NCBI RefSeq assembly: GCF_014534745.1
Contig: NZ_JACVVP010000009.1
Coordinates: 62,001 to 126,000 of the forward strand
DNA length: 64,000 bases
Direction: 5' to 3'
From: Flammeovirga sp. EKP202
GTDB taxonomy: Bacteria; Bacteroidota; Bacteroidia; Cytophagales; Flammeovirgaceae
The notes under the pieces were generated by a model. The model did not search any database. It was not told the origin of the DNA and saw nothing but the letters and a program-made list of their open reading frames with translations. The position numbers and the translations under genes were made by a program. Positions 27,918 through 37,058 of this stretch are shown here, one piece after another; within the stretch, counting starts at the first letter, position 1; each line of letters starts with the position of its first letter.

Positions 27918-28432
27918 TGAATCAAATTGTAATTAGAGAAGCCTACCAAAGTGAGTACCCTCAGATTGGAGAAATGATGGTGCAGGTTTATTCATCCCTA
28001 GAAGGTTTTCCTCAACAAGAAGAAATGCCAGAATACTATGAGATGCTTTTAAATGTAGGGGACCTGACGGAAAAAGAACACGTTTCAATTCATGTTGCTT
28101 TAGAAGATAATCAGATTGCCGGGGCTGTTGTTTTTATAAAAGAAATGTCAGACTACGGTTCAGAAGGTGTTGCTACTGCTGTACTGAATGCTTGTGGCTT
28201 TAGGCTTTTAGCCGTTGATCATCAGCATCAAGGAAAAGGGGTAGGAAAAAAGTTAGTTGAATATTGTTTGGAAAAAGGCAGGGTTTTAAAACGAGAACGT
28301 TTAATCATACATTCCACTAAACCTATGAAATTAGCTTGGTCTATGTATGAGAAAATGGGTTTTGTCAGAAACGAGGAATTGGATATCAATAAAGAGGAAA
28401 TTCAGGTTTATGGCTTTAATTATTACTATTAA
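27917..28432 (+). CDS. GNAT-family N-acetyltransferase
   Basis: A cytoplasmic GNAT enzyme of 171 aa that should transfer an acetyl group from acetyl-CoA to an amine; the substrate is not predictable. It begins IVIREAYQSEYPQIGEMM, as many GNATs do. The acetyl-CoA pyrophosphate loop is HQGKGVGKKLVE (about 108-119, Q-x-x-G-x-G/A), preceded by the beta-4 strand FRLLAVDHQH and followed by the C-terminal MYEKMGFVRN with the usual Y-x-x-x-G-F. The first base of the start overlaps the previous stop, a sign of translational coupling with the vWA-like gene. The YdeI/DUF1905 gene follows after 11 bases. Confidence 0.9.
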   Translation: MNQIVIREAYQSEYPQIGEMMVQVYSSLEGFPQQEEMPEYYEMLLNVGDLTEKEHVSIHVALEDNQIAGAVVFIKEMSDYGSEGVATAVLNACGFRLLAVDHQHQGKGVGKKLVEYCLEKGRVLKRERLIIHSTKPMKLAWSMYEKMGFVRNEELDINKEEIQVYGFNYYY

Positions 28433-28443
28433 TTAAGTACAAA

Positions 28444-28905
28444 ATGAAATTACTTGTAGAAGGGAAATATCAACTACAAAAGTTTTCGGGGAAAGGAGGT
28501 TGGACATATGCAGAACTGCCCACTATTCCGATGGATAAAAACAACCCTTTTGGTTGGGTTAGGGTAAATGGCTTTATTGACGAATATGAATTGAAAAGTT
28601 ATAAACTCATGCCAATGGGGAATGGAAATGTTTTCCTGCCGGTGAAAGCTCAAATCCGAAAAAAAATAAAAAAAGAGGAAGGTGATGAAGTCTCAATCAG
28701 ACTTTATCTTGATGAAGCAAGCATAGTTGTACCTGAAGAAATTAAATCTTGCTTAGAGTTGGAGTCTAACATTGTGCAGGAGAATTTTAACGGATTATCT
28801 GATGAAAAAAAGAAGGAATATGTCAATTGGATCTATAATACTAGAAATGAAGACATTAAAGCAGAAAGAATACTAAAAATGCTAAAAGACATGGAGAAAT
28901 ATTAA
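28444..28905 (+). CDS. DUF1905/YdeI-type protein
   Basis: A small cytoplasmic protein (153 aa) with two known parts. Residues 1-95 are a DUF1905 beta-barrel (YQLQKFSGKGGWTYAELP, FGWVRVNGFIDEYEL, GNVFLPVKAQIRKKI, EGDEVSIRLYLDE). Residues 100-153 are the helical end of the YdeI/OmpD-associated family (FNGLSDEKKKEYVNWIYNTR, then a repeat of R-x-x-K-x-L). Members of this family have been linked loosely to bacteriocin and stress protection, but their biochemistry is unknown. It closes the closely packed set ABC-F, vWA-like, GNAT, YdeI; a 101-base gap follows. Confidence 0.88.
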   Translation: MKLLVEGKYQLQKFSGKGGWTYAELPTIPMDKNNPFGWVRVNGFIDEYELKSYKLMPMGNGNVFLPVKAQIRKKIKKEEGDEVSIRLYLDEASIVVPEEIKSCLELESNIVQENFNGLSDEKKKEYVNWIYNTRNEDIKAERILKMLKDMEKY

Positions 28906-29006
28906 TATTTTTTATTATTAGAGTTCAATTATAAACTATTAAGAGAAAAAATTGGTTTTTAATATAGAGAAAAACAACATTTGCCTAAGAACTATATTTA
29001 AATTCC

Positions 29007-29639
29007 ATGAAACCAATAGCTTATCTACTAATAAACCTATTTTTTATTAGTACAATTTTCGCTCAACAACCAGATCAATCTACTTATGAAAATGTCTCTT
29101 CAGATCAAAATTTGAAAGGAAGTGTAAGTGGAAAAGAAGTAATGCTTACTTTTCAAAATTCTTTTACCGTCGATGACGGAAAACTTTTTATTCAAGGGTC
29201 TGATGACAACGAAGATTGGTTTAAAAAAACCGAACTTGAAACCGCAAATAGTGTCAATTCTAATGTGGCAATTCGATTTTTAGACCATTACCCATCAAAA
29301 TATTATAGAATAATAAAAGTAGAAAAAGACGGGTTTACAGAAGTAGTTTCCACTTTAAATCTATCAATGGAATCTTATTTAGAGGTTTTATTGTATACGA
29401 GTGAAAATAAAAATAATCCAATTAAACTGCAGTTGGAAGCGGTCGACACAACTACAAAAATTCAGTTTAGTATTTATGACAAAGAAGGTTATTCGGTCTA
29501 TAATACCAATATTCAAACACCTAAAGGCGAACGTGTTATACAGAGCTTTTATTTGTCTGAAATTTTAGAAAAAGGAAGCTATTGGGTCGAGCTGAAACAA
29601 GAAAAACGAAAAGACATCAACCTCATCAACGTCTTTTAA
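29007..29639 (+). CDS. Small secreted protein of unknown function
   Basis: A 210-aa exported protein with an N-terminal signal peptide (ending FISTIFAQ, residues 1-20). No family is recognised. The middle holds beta strands, including FIQGSDDNEDWFKKTELE, that resemble short fibronectin-III or jelly-roll modules. The end (about 135-210) has IKLQLEAVDTTTKIQFSIYD, then KEGYSVYNTN and KGSYWVELKQEKRKDINLINVF in pieces, recalling the layout of type A T9SS sorting domains (strand, Y-D-x-x-G, G-x-Y-x-V near the end). The key N-P start of that domain is missing, so I do not claim it. It seems to stand alone between 101- and 207-base gaps. Confidence 0.7.
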   Translation: MKPIAYLLINLFFISTIFAQQPDQSTYENVSSDQNLKGSVSGKEVMLTFQNSFTVDDGKLFIQGSDDNEDWFKKTELETANSVNSNVAIRFLDHYPSKYYRIIKVEKDGFTEVVSTLNLSMESYLEVLLYTSENKNNPIKLQLEAVDTTTKIQFSIYDKEGYSVYNTNIQTPKGERVIQSFYLSEILEKGSYWVELKQEKRKDINLINVF

Positions 29640-29710
29640 AAAACATAAAATTAAAGGAAAGAGGATCATTAGAAGAATAAATTTGATGATTTTAATCATG
29701 CACCCCGTAA

Positions 29711-29724
29711 CGCAAACCGTTGCG
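29711..29724. promoter_or_regulatory. LacI-family-type operator-like palindrome upstream of the amylomaltase gene
   Basis: CGCAA-ACCG-TTGCG has the 14-bp form (CGCAA, 4 central bases, TTGCG) of LacI/GalR/PurR-family operators. It lies 123 bases before the start of the 4-alpha-glucanotransferase gene, where a maltose regulator would be expected. A run of 10 A follows it, which is the wrong side for a plus-strand terminator. Confidence 0.4.
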
Positions 29725-29846
29725 AAAAAAAAAACTTAAAAATGTATGATAAACCCTTTTTAATACGAATAACATTATAGTAATTTAGCTAAGCAAAGTG
29801 GTGTTGAAAACCATTTAAACTGGAAATTCTATTAAATCGTTCTTTA

Positions 29847-32585
29847 ATGAAAGCGACCTTTAAAATACATTATGATACTCAATTTGGTCAGCAATTACTG
29901 ATTGTTGGTTCTTTACCAAGTTTGGGGAAAAACAAAAAAGATGAGGCCCTAGAAATGTCATATTTAGGGGGTGGGGTTTGGTTTGCAGAAGTTGATCTGT
30001 CAAAAACTAAAGCCAAAAGTTTTACTTACAACTACCTTTTGGTTGATAAGTCAAATGGCATTGTGTACAAAGAGGATGGAGCTCCAAGGAAAGTGGAACT
30101 AGACAAAACTTTGTATAAAAACTACATCTTACAAGATGCATGGAACCCTTATCATGAGACAGAAAATGCTTATGATACTGCAGCTTTTGATGTGATTTTC
30201 CAAACGTCTGCTCCAAAGAAAAAAGCAGCCAAAAAATCAACTAAAGATGCAAAGTATACTTTTGAAGTGAATGTACCTCGTATTAACAAGGACATGGTGG
30301 CAAAAGTAGTTGGATCTGTAGATGAGTTGGGAAATTGGGATATCAATGATGCACTTCCAATGAATTATGACAAAGAGCGTAACCTTTGGACAGTAACTAC
30401 TCCTCTAAAAAAGAATCATCACAAACTAAAATATAAATATGTATTAGTATCAACTAAAGATGCTAATCATGTGGAATTAGAAGGTGGGTATGATCATGTT
30501 TTTGATATTCAAGAAAATGATCCTCAAACTTACGTTCGTTTTGCTGATCATAGATTCTCTTATGACAAAAGAGCTTGGAGAGGAATGGGTGTAGCCCTTC
30601 CTGTATTCTCATTAAGATCTGAGCAAGGTCTTGGTGTAGGAGAGTTCTTGGACATTAAAGGATTAGTAGATTGGTCAAAAGAAACAGGGATGAGATTGGT
30701 TCAAATCCTACCTGTTAATGATACGATGGCTACATACACTTGGGTAGATTCTTATCCATATGCTTCAGTATCAGTATATGCCTTACATCCTCTTTATATT
30801 AACCTAGAAGCAGTAGGAGCTTTGAAGGATAAAAAGAAGATGACAAAACTTGCTAACCTTAAGAAAAAGTTAAATGCATTAGATACTGTAGATTATGAGG
30901 CAGTAATGAATGCTAAAATGGATTACCTTAAGGAAATTTGGGCTGAGAAAAAAGCAAGCTTCTTTAAGGATGCAAAAGTAAAAGCATTTATCAAAGAACA
31001 AGAAGAGTGGCTATTACCTTATGCTGCTTTCTGTTATTTAAGAGATAAATATAAGACACCAGATTTCTCAAAATTTGAGAAGTTTGCAAAATACGATGAG
31101 AAAGAAGTTGCAAAGTTATTTGCTGCTAAGTCAAAAGTAAAAGATGACGTAAACTTCTATGTATTCGTACAGTATCATCTACATGCACAATTACTAGAAG
31201 CTTCTGAGTATGCTCAAGATAAAGGTGTTGTCTTAAAAGGTGATATTCCAATTGGAATCTACAGATTCTCAGCTGATGCATGGACGGCACCGCATTTATA
31301 CAATATGAATGGTCAAGCAGGTGCACCACCTGATGACTTTGCTGTCAATGGTCAAAACTGGGGATTCCCTACATATGACTGGGATACAATGAAGAAAGAT
31401 GGTTATGCATGGTGGACAAGTAGAATGACACACTTGTCGCAGTATTTCCAAACTTTCAGAATTGACCATATTTTAGGTTTCTTCCGTATTTGGGAGATTC
31501 CAATTGACTCTGTACAAGGTCTTTTAGGTCAGTTCAGACCAGCTCTTCCTTTACACATCAATGAGTTTGAAAGTAGAGGTGTAAGGTTTGACTTTGATCG
31601 TTTCTGTAAGCCGTATATTCGTGAGCATTTCTTAGGTGAAATGTTTGGAGCTGATACAGATTGGGTGAAGGGAGAATTCTTAAAAGAAAAATACAGTGGA
31701 GCTTATGACTTCAAAGAAGAGTATGATTCTCAAGTAAAAATTCAAGCTTACTTTAATGATCTTAAAGCTTCTGATGAGGCAGATCAAGCGAGATTAGATG
31801 CTGTAAGAGATAACTTATACAGTTTACACAATGAGGTATTATTGATTCCTGCATTAGGTTATGATGATGGAATGCACTATGCTCCTCGTGTAACAATGGA
31901 TAAGTCTAGAACATTTAATGAGTTAGAAGGGTATCAAAAGCATACTTTCTGGGATTTATATGTAGATTATTTCTTCAAACGTCAAGAAGACCTTTGGGCT
32001 TCGCAAGCAATGGAGAAATTACCAGCCATTAAAGAAGCAACAAATATGTTGATTTGTGGTGAGGACTTAGGTATGGTACCTGATTGTGTTCCTGGTGTAA
32101 TGACTGAGCTTGAGATTTTAAGCTTAGAAATTCAAAGAATGCCAAAAGATCCTACTATTTCCTTTGGTCATCCTGGTAATTATCCTTACGAATCAGTAGC
32201 TTCTCCATCTTCACATGATATGTCAACTGTAAGAGGTTGGTGGACAGAAGATAGAGGTGATACTCAAAGATTCTATAACGAAATTCTAGGGAATTGGGGT
32301 GAAGCTCCTGAGCATTGTGAGCCTTGGATTGCAGAGCAAATTTTGGTGCAACACTTATATGCTGATTCAATGTGGACGATCTTCCCATTACAAGATCTTT
32401 TGGCTATTGATGGCGAATTAAGAAGAGAAAACCCAGAAGATGAGCGTATTAACGTGCCTGCAATTAAACATCACTATTGGAGATACAGAATGCACTTCTC
32501 TTGTGAAGAGCTTGTAAAACAAAGTGCTTTCAATTCTAAGTTGAAAGGATTAATTACAGCTTCTGGTAGAAACACGCAGTATTAA
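29847..32585 (+). CDS. malQ: 4-alpha-glucanotransferase (GH77, DPE2-like with two N-terminal starch-binding domains)
   Basis: Amylomaltase that disproportionates malto-oligosaccharides in the cytoplasm. Unlike the roughly 500-700 aa bacterial MalQ it has 912 aa and begins with two CBM20-like domains (about 1-110: FKIHYDTQFGQQLLIVGSLPSLG; about 130-235: TFEVNVPRINKDMVAKVVGSVDELGNW in pieces), as in plant DPE2. The GH77 barrel follows. Catalytic marks: the nucleophile Asp in FRIDHILGFFRIWEIP (about 540) and the acid/base Glu in ICGEDLGMVPD (about 738), plus SSHDMSTVRGWW near 790. A long insertion inside the barrel (about 300-400, Lys/Ala-rich) is also DPE2-like. No signal peptide. A LacI-type operator-like palindrome lies upstream and a strong terminator downstream. 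It is monocistronic. Confidence 0.95.
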   Translation: MKATFKIHYDTQFGQQLLIVGSLPSLGKNKKDEALEMSYLGGGVWFAEVDLSKTKAKSFTYNYLLVDKSNGIVYKEDGAPRKVELDKTLYKNYILQDAWNPYHETENAYDTAAFDVIFQTSAPKKKAAKKSTKDAKYTFEVNVPRINKDMVAKVVGSVDELGNWDINDALPMNYDKERNLWTVTTPLKKNHHKLKYKYVLVSTKDANHVELEGGYDHVFDIQENDPQTYVRFADHRFSYDKRAWRGMGVALPVFSLRSEQGLGVGEFLDIKGLVDWSKETGMRLVQILPVNDTMATYTWVDSYPYASVSVYALHPLYINLEAVGALKDKKKMTKLANLKKKLNALDTVDYEAVMNAKMDYLKEIWAEKKASFFKDAKVKAFIKEQEEWLLPYAAFCYLRDKYKTPDFSKFEKFAKYDEKEVAKLFAAKSKVKDDVNFYVFVQYHLHAQLLEASEYAQDKGVVLKGDIPIGIYRFSADAWTAPHLYNMNGQAGAPPDDFAVNGQNWGFPTYDWDTMKKDGYAWWTSRMTHLSQYFQTFRIDHILGFFRIWEIPIDSVQGLLGQFRPALPLHINEFESRGVRFDFDRFCKPYIREHFLGEMFGADTDWVKGEFLKEKYSGAYDFKEEYDSQVKIQAYFNDLKASDEADQARLDAVRDNLYSLHNEVLLIPALGYDDGMHYAPRVTMDKSRTFNELEGYQKHTFWDLYVDYFFKRQEDLWASQAMEKLPAIKEATNMLICGEDLGMVPDCVPGVMTELEILSLEIQRMPKDPTISFGHPGNYPYESVASPSSHDMSTVRGWWTEDRGDTQRFYNEILGNWGEAPEHCEPWIAEQILVQHLYADSMWTIFPLQDLLAIDGELRRENPEDERINVPAIKHHYWRYRMHFSCEELVKQSAFNSKLKGLITASGRNTQY

Positions 32586-32606
32586 TACATACTGATTTTA
32601 ATAGAT

Positions 32607-32645
32607 AAAAGGCTGACTCAACATTAAATCGTGAGTCAGCCTTTT
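32607..32645. terminator. Bidirectional terminator after the amylomaltase gene
   Basis: A 13-14 bp stem AAAAGGCTGACTCA / TGAGTCAGCCTTTT with an 11-base loop lies between convergent genes, with A and T runs on the two sides. Confidence 0.9.
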
Positions 32646-32675
32646 TGTTTTTAAGCTTATTTGATCAGCTCTCAC

Positions 32676-35600
32676 TTATTCTAAAGCGACTTTTTGTAGG
32701 TTGATAGATGTACGGAAAGCTCTTCTAACATTGTCCATGATAATTTCTACCATATGCATATCGGTCGCTAATAGTAAGAAGAATGATTTCTCATCAATCT
32801 CATACACATAACTATCGGTGAGGGTATACATATTTCCAATCCAAGCATCTGCTTTGGTTGAAATATAAGTTCCAATCATTGTTCCTCTCTTATACAATAA
32901 GGTATGAGCATCCCCATTTCCAATGGCAATTTCTCCTTCTTTTACAACATAAAGGCCTTCCTCTTTTAGTTTTTCAGCACTGACAATTGTTTTGCCCTTT
33001 TCAATAAACCTTAAGTTAGAAATCTCTGCTAAGTCAGAAAGTTCGTCACCGGAAAGGTTATGGAATTCAGTGATATTCGAGAAAAATAAAGCTTTTGAAA
33101 AAGTGAATTTAGGGGTGGTCTTCCAATCTAAGCTATCTACATCTCTTACAAGTTCCCTTAAGTCTGATTCTACCTTATGTTCTAATCGATGGAAAGATTC
33201 CTCTAAAACATCAGGGAAGTTCACTTTTAAGATCCAGGCTGATAATTCAGAAATTAATTTATTCGTATCGAAAAGGAATCCAACCAACATATTCGGATTA
33301 CAAATTCTAGGTTTATGTGCTAATGCATATAAAGCCGTAGCTCTCACCCAAGAAGAAAGCCAGTTTGGATCTCTAGTTGCAAGTCTGACTAAAGCATAAT
33401 CACTTGTATAAGCTTCTCTGTAATACAAATCTTGAAGCTTTTTAACTCTTTCCTCAGCAGAAACATCTTCAAACAACGGAAGTACATAGCTTTTGATATC
33501 TTCATCAATTAAAACATCAAGAAGTTCAACAGCATAACCAATACTATCAGCAGTACCCAATTCGTAGTTTCTACGAATTAGTTTTAATGAACCTCTATCG
33601 TAAAGCATATCTAACAAGAGGAACATCTGATTATAATTGCTGATAATTTCAGATTGAATAGCTCTTTGTACTAATACATTTTCTTTGTTGTCTTCCAGTT
33701 CTAATGAGACAGCTATATTCCAATAACAGTTGTTCGCTTCTCGTTTTAACGCCTCTTTTAAGAATAAAATTTGATATTCATCCTCAGCGTTCCATCCTAA
33801 AGCACTTAATAAAGAAAGGGCCTCGTAGGATATACGTCTTTCTGGAGAAGTAATTTTTTCCGATAAAAGTTGAACAGATTCCTCACTGCCAATTTTAGCA
33901 TATGCTTGAAGAATTAGTCGTTTCGTTTGTTGAATTTGTCCATTTTTGTGAAAGGCATTTTCTAATATTTTTGCACCTTCTTTACCCACTGCAATAATTG
34001 CAGATAAGGCAACTCTTTCATCACCTTTAATGGATAAACGCTCAACTAGTACAGGAATAAGGCTTGCGATTTTATGATAACCCACCAACGACATAGCTTC
34101 CACTCTCACATCATAATTGTAATCCCTGATGAGTTTAGAAACTGTATTCTCCAATTTTTCATCATAACAATTGAAAATTAGTCGAGAAGCCTTCATTCTC
34201 TTTTTAGGATCAGGAGACTTCGCCAATTCGATGATATTATCAATGTCACTTTCAAGAAGTACTTCTGCTTTTAATTCGGTAGCTAATGATTCAGCGACTT
34301 CAATTAATTCATCATCATCAAAAGTTCCATGAACAAACTCGTGTAGAGCATCAGTACTTTCATAAATTCGATATTCCTTAATTTTACTTAAAGCAATTCT
34401 CTTATTTACGAACCTCAAAAGATTTCCTTTCTCTGATAAAATTGAACGGAAAAGAAAAATATCAAGGCGCTCAATTAATTTAAAGAGAAGAGGAGATAGT
34501 TTTGTTGAAACAGAGTTCCATCTAGTCTGTAATAAGTTTTGAATTTTATTGTTTTGGAATCTTTTTCCTTGTTCATCTAAATAATCATTCTCAGTGGAGT
34601 TTGCAGCCAGTAAGTTTTGAAGGGAAATACGATATTGGGCGTACATTTTAAAGGTAATGAATACCCAAAGCCCCACAATAGCAAAAATGACGAAGTTATT
34701 GTACAAAATATTGTAGCCTCCCATTCTTGAGATAATGATCATCAGTATACCTGCACCTAAGGTTGACATTTGAGCTACAGTTCCTTCTACTAAGGTTTGT
34801 GCTTCATATCTAATTTCCGTAGGAAGAGGGAAGAAGAATATCTTGACAGTGGGACTTTCTAAAGAATCCCTCAATGCATCTGTCACGAGTTTTGACATTG
34901 AAATAATAAGGAAAAACATGAGAAAGACACCTGATTCTTTACTATGTCCAAATAAACCTCCAATTACTAAATCAATCACACCGAAGAAAACCAATATTCC
35001 GGGTAGTAACATTAATGAATATTGAAGTCCATAAACTTCTAAGATTTTATCATTCAGGAAAGTTTGTACTAGGAAGGAGACGATGATGACGAACGCTTCA
35101 AAGAAGGCAAGGAAGTTGGCTAATTCTTGTTCCTTTAAAAAGTATTGTGGCGTGACGGTCACAAAAGAATAATCTACAAAGGCAGCAGAGAAACTTGAGC
35201 ACATCACAAAAGTACTAATAATTAAAAAGTACTTTTTATAATCACGTAGACGTACCCTTTTATAAGGCTCCGTTTTATGTTCATCAACTGTCAATGCTTC
35301 AGCAGCATGCATTTTGAACTTTCTTAAAATATAAATAGTTGAGACAAGGCATCCTAAATAGGAGACTGCACCTACAAGTGATAAATAAGAAAAGGAGGGA
35401 AGTAAGCTTTGAATGATAGGAACAGAGAAAAAGGCTAAAATAGTTGCTACAGCTTGACCTGTATCAATGCCACCTGACAGACGTTTACTTTGAGAAAAGT
35501 TAAAAAGACGTCCAAAAGCTCCCCAAAAAATCAGTAAGGAAATGGATGCAATGGGTCCAAGAGTTGCAAATCCAAAGAATACGACCCATTGATTTTCATC

Positions 35601-35918
35601 AAGAAGGATTAAAGCTCCGGTGATACTTCCAATAATTGCAAAAATGATAAATGAGGTATAGTACACAAGAGTACGGAAACCTATGATATTTTGCAGTCTG
35701 GAGAAAAGAATAGTGAAAATGATACCCAATACACCCTGAGTAACCAATGCTAAAGGGAAATCATCTTCGTTTCCAAACTTAGATATGAATAAGGTATTGA
35801 TGGCAACACTGTAGCTTGCCATGAAAATACCGGTAAAAAAACCTAACGTTAAAAGTGCTGCTATTCGAGACCATTCTGATGAAAGGCCTCCAACCATACT
35901 GAGCAATATTTTTTTCAT
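32676..35918 (-). CDS. ATP/ADP-translocase-like membrane protein fused to HEAT repeats and a cyclic-nucleotide-binding-like domain
   Basis: A 1080-aa three-part protein. Residues 1-430 form about 12 transmembrane helices resembling the NTT (Npt/Tlc) nucleotide transporter or MFS fold (EWSRIAALLTLGFFTGIFMA at the start, GAFGRLFNFSQSKRLSGGID near 135-155). Residues about 540-900 are HEAT-like helical repeats (DYNYDVRVEAMSLVGYHKI, DERVALSAIIAVGKEGA, PERRISYEALSLLSALGW). Residues about 930-1055 look like a CRP-type nucleotide-binding barrel (FIEKGKTIVSAEKLKEEG, LYVVKEGEIAIGNGD, MIGTYISTKADAWIG) but lack the usual phosphate-binding R-x-A motif. Fusions of this order occur in Bacteroidota, and their substrate is unknown. 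True nucleotide exchange would be odd in a free-living cell. A 191-aa membrane protein is encoded 225 bases upstream on the same strand. Confidence 0.8.
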   Translation of the reverse strand: MKKILLSMVGGLSSEWSRIAALLTLGFFTGIFMASYSVAINTLFISKFGNEDDFPLALVTQGVLGIIFTILFSRLQNIIGFRTLVYYTSFIIFAIIGSITGALILLDENQWVVFFGFATLGPIASISLLIFWGAFGRLFNFSQSKRLSGGIDTGQAVATILAFFSVPIIQSLLPSFSYLSLVGAVSYLGCLVSTIYILRKFKMHAAEALTVDEHKTEPYKRVRLRDYKKYFLIISTFVMCSSFSAAFVDYSFVTVTPQYFLKEQELANFLAFFEAFVIIVSFLVQTFLNDKILEVYGLQYSLMLLPGILVFFGVIDLVIGGLFGHSKESGVFLMFFLIISMSKLVTDALRDSLESPTVKIFFFPLPTEIRYEAQTLVEGTVAQMSTLGAGILMIIISRMGGYNILYNNFVIFAIVGLWVFITFKMYAQYRISLQNLLAANSTENDYLDEQGKRFQNNKIQNLLQTRWNSVSTKLSPLLFKLIERLDIFLFRSILSEKGNLLRFVNKRIALSKIKEYRIYESTDALHEFVHGTFDDDELIEVAESLATELKAEVLLESDIDNIIELAKSPDPKKRMKASRLIFNCYDEKLENTVSKLIRDYNYDVRVEAMSLVGYHKIASLIPVLVERLSIKGDERVALSAIIAVGKEGAKILENAFHKNGQIQQTKRLILQAYAKIGSEESVQLLSEKITSPERRISYEALSLLSALGWNAEDEYQILFLKEALKREANNCYWNIAVSLELEDNKENVLVQRAIQSEIISNYNQMFLLLDMLYDRGSLKLIRRNYELGTADSIGYAVELLDVLIDEDIKSYVLPLFEDVSAEERVKKLQDLYYREAYTSDYALVRLATRDPNWLSSWVRATALYALAHKPRICNPNMLVGFLFDTNKLISELSAWILKVNFPDVLEESFHRLEHKVESDLRELVRDVDSLDWKTTPKFTFSKALFFSNITEFHNLSGDELSDLAEISNLRFIEKGKTIVSAEKLKEEGLYVVKEGEIAIGNGDAHTLLYKRGTMIGTYISTKADAWIGNMYTLTDSYVYEIDEKSFFLLLATDMHMVEIIMDNVRRAFRTSINLQKVALE

Positions 35919-36143
35919 AGTGTGTAAAAGTAGTATTGAGCTCCTACATAGGGTATGTTTGGACTATCCTTAAAAATTAAGCAACCGTTCAAATATTCAG
36001 AGGATCAAAGATGATAACAATTGAAGTATTTTAATATTTGAAGATTAGAGACAACATACCCTTATTTCTAAAAAAATAATCGATCTCGATTTGTGGAATT
36101 GGCTTTTTGCTACCAATCTTTTATTAATATTCTATCTTAATAC

Positions 36144-36719
36144 CTATTCGTGCTTTTTCATTAAGATTTCATTCATAATAAAAGCATCTCTGATTCTATT
36201 AGGGCTCTTAAATAATTGGGCCACTTTCTTCTTCTTTTTTGGTTTTCTTCTTTTTGTAATGGATTTGCCCTTTTCTATTTTCTCTTTGTCAAGATCGGCA
36301 TTTGAAAAGTCATCTTGCCATTGATAATCATCTTGATCATCATAATATTGATCCATTCCAGACTCATAGGTCTCTTCAGCAACATTGGTTGGGCTGTATT
36401 GATCAAGATCGCGTAATAATCTTTCCTCCGATTTTTGAGGATCTAATGGGTTGATATCTCTTTGTCGGGATTGAATTTTTCCCGGATCAGATAGAATGTT
36501 CAATAAGTCGGTAAACGAACTTGGTGCTTTGACTTCTTCTCTTTGGTAAGTTTTGGTTTCTTCGGTTTGCTCTAATCCTCCTTCATTGGTTGGAGGAATG
36601 ATAGTTTCTTGATTGATATTTCTATTCTTATTTTTATCATTCTTTTTCTTTCCAAGATTTGATAAATACCAGTAAATAACTAAGCCTATAACTGAAAAAA
36701 TGAGTTCTTGAATGTCCAT
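36144..36719 (-). CDS. Single-pass membrane protein with charged tail, unknown function
   Basis: A 191-aa protein with one N-terminal transmembrane helix (about 6-23, IFSVIGLVIYWYLSNLG) and a long, charged, probably disordered cytoplasmic tail rich in E, Q, D and K. A lysine cluster near 160 (KRRKPKKKKK) is followed by the end LFKSPNRIRDAFIMNEILMKKHE in two parts. The motif around P-x-x-I-R-x-A-F-I-x-x-E-I-L closes a family of small Bacteroidota membrane proteins whose role I do not know. It is upstream of the NTT-like fusion gene on the same strand (225 bases) and divergent from the HIRAN gene. The coding frame is clear from its length and the hydrophobic start. Confidence 0.75.
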   Translation of the reverse strand: MDIQELIFSVIGLVIYWYLSNLGKKKNDKNKNRNINQETIIPPTNEGGLEQTEETKTYQREEVKAPSSFTDLLNILSDPGKIQSRQRDINPLDPQKSEERLLRDLDQYSPTNVAEETYESGMDQYYDDQDDYQWQDDFSNADLDKEKIEKGKSITKRRKPKKKKKVAQLFKSPNRIRDAFIMNEILMKKHE

Positions 36720-37058
36720 TATTTAAATAATCTTGTGGTTCGTACTAGGATCACTATTTTCGGGGTATTTAAGGAAGAAACATTTTAAGATGTAGTCAAT
36801 CAAAAACGTTTTTACTTCGTTCTAAACTATTCATTTATCCCGTTTAATTATTGTCCAGGTGCTTATTAACCATAACAAATGCTTTTTCTACGATTAAAGA
36901 TAATGATAATACAAATATTTTTTACAGAATTGTTTATAATTTGACCGATAAACATCCAATTAATTTAATTTTTTAAAGAATTATTCAATATTTATATTTT
37001 CCTATTTTTTGACATTTAATAATCTATTATTTTCGAACAAATTTAAACTAGTAAATTT
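36720..37058. other. Divergent intergenic region before the HIRAN gene
   Basis: 339 AT-rich bases with no ORF. It includes the palindrome AAAAACGTTTTT (36802-36813) and two direct GATAAT hexamers (36899-36910). A near -7 element, TATTTTCG, occurs about 25 bases before the HIRAN gene's start. Nothing firm can be said about regulation. Confidence 0.4.

Noticed and set aside
29007-29639. Type A T9SS sorting domain at the end of the small secreted protein
   Set aside because: The typical N-P start is missing and the spacing of strands is only roughly right.
29711-29734. CGCAA/TTGCG hairpin as an intrinsic terminator
   Set aside because: It is followed by A rather than T on the plus strand, and on the minus strand the T-run precedes the stem, so the order is wrong for either strand. 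The operator reading is preferred.
36091-36324. 77-aa plus-strand frame over the small membrane protein gene
   Set aside because: It lies antisense to a gene with a credible membrane helix and family C-terminal motif, and has low-complexity Phe/Leu composition typical of a reversed Lys-rich frame.
36899-36910. Two GATAAT hexamers as a Fur-type site
   Set aside because: The third, inverted hexamer of the Fur consensus is missing, and neither neighbour is an iron gene.
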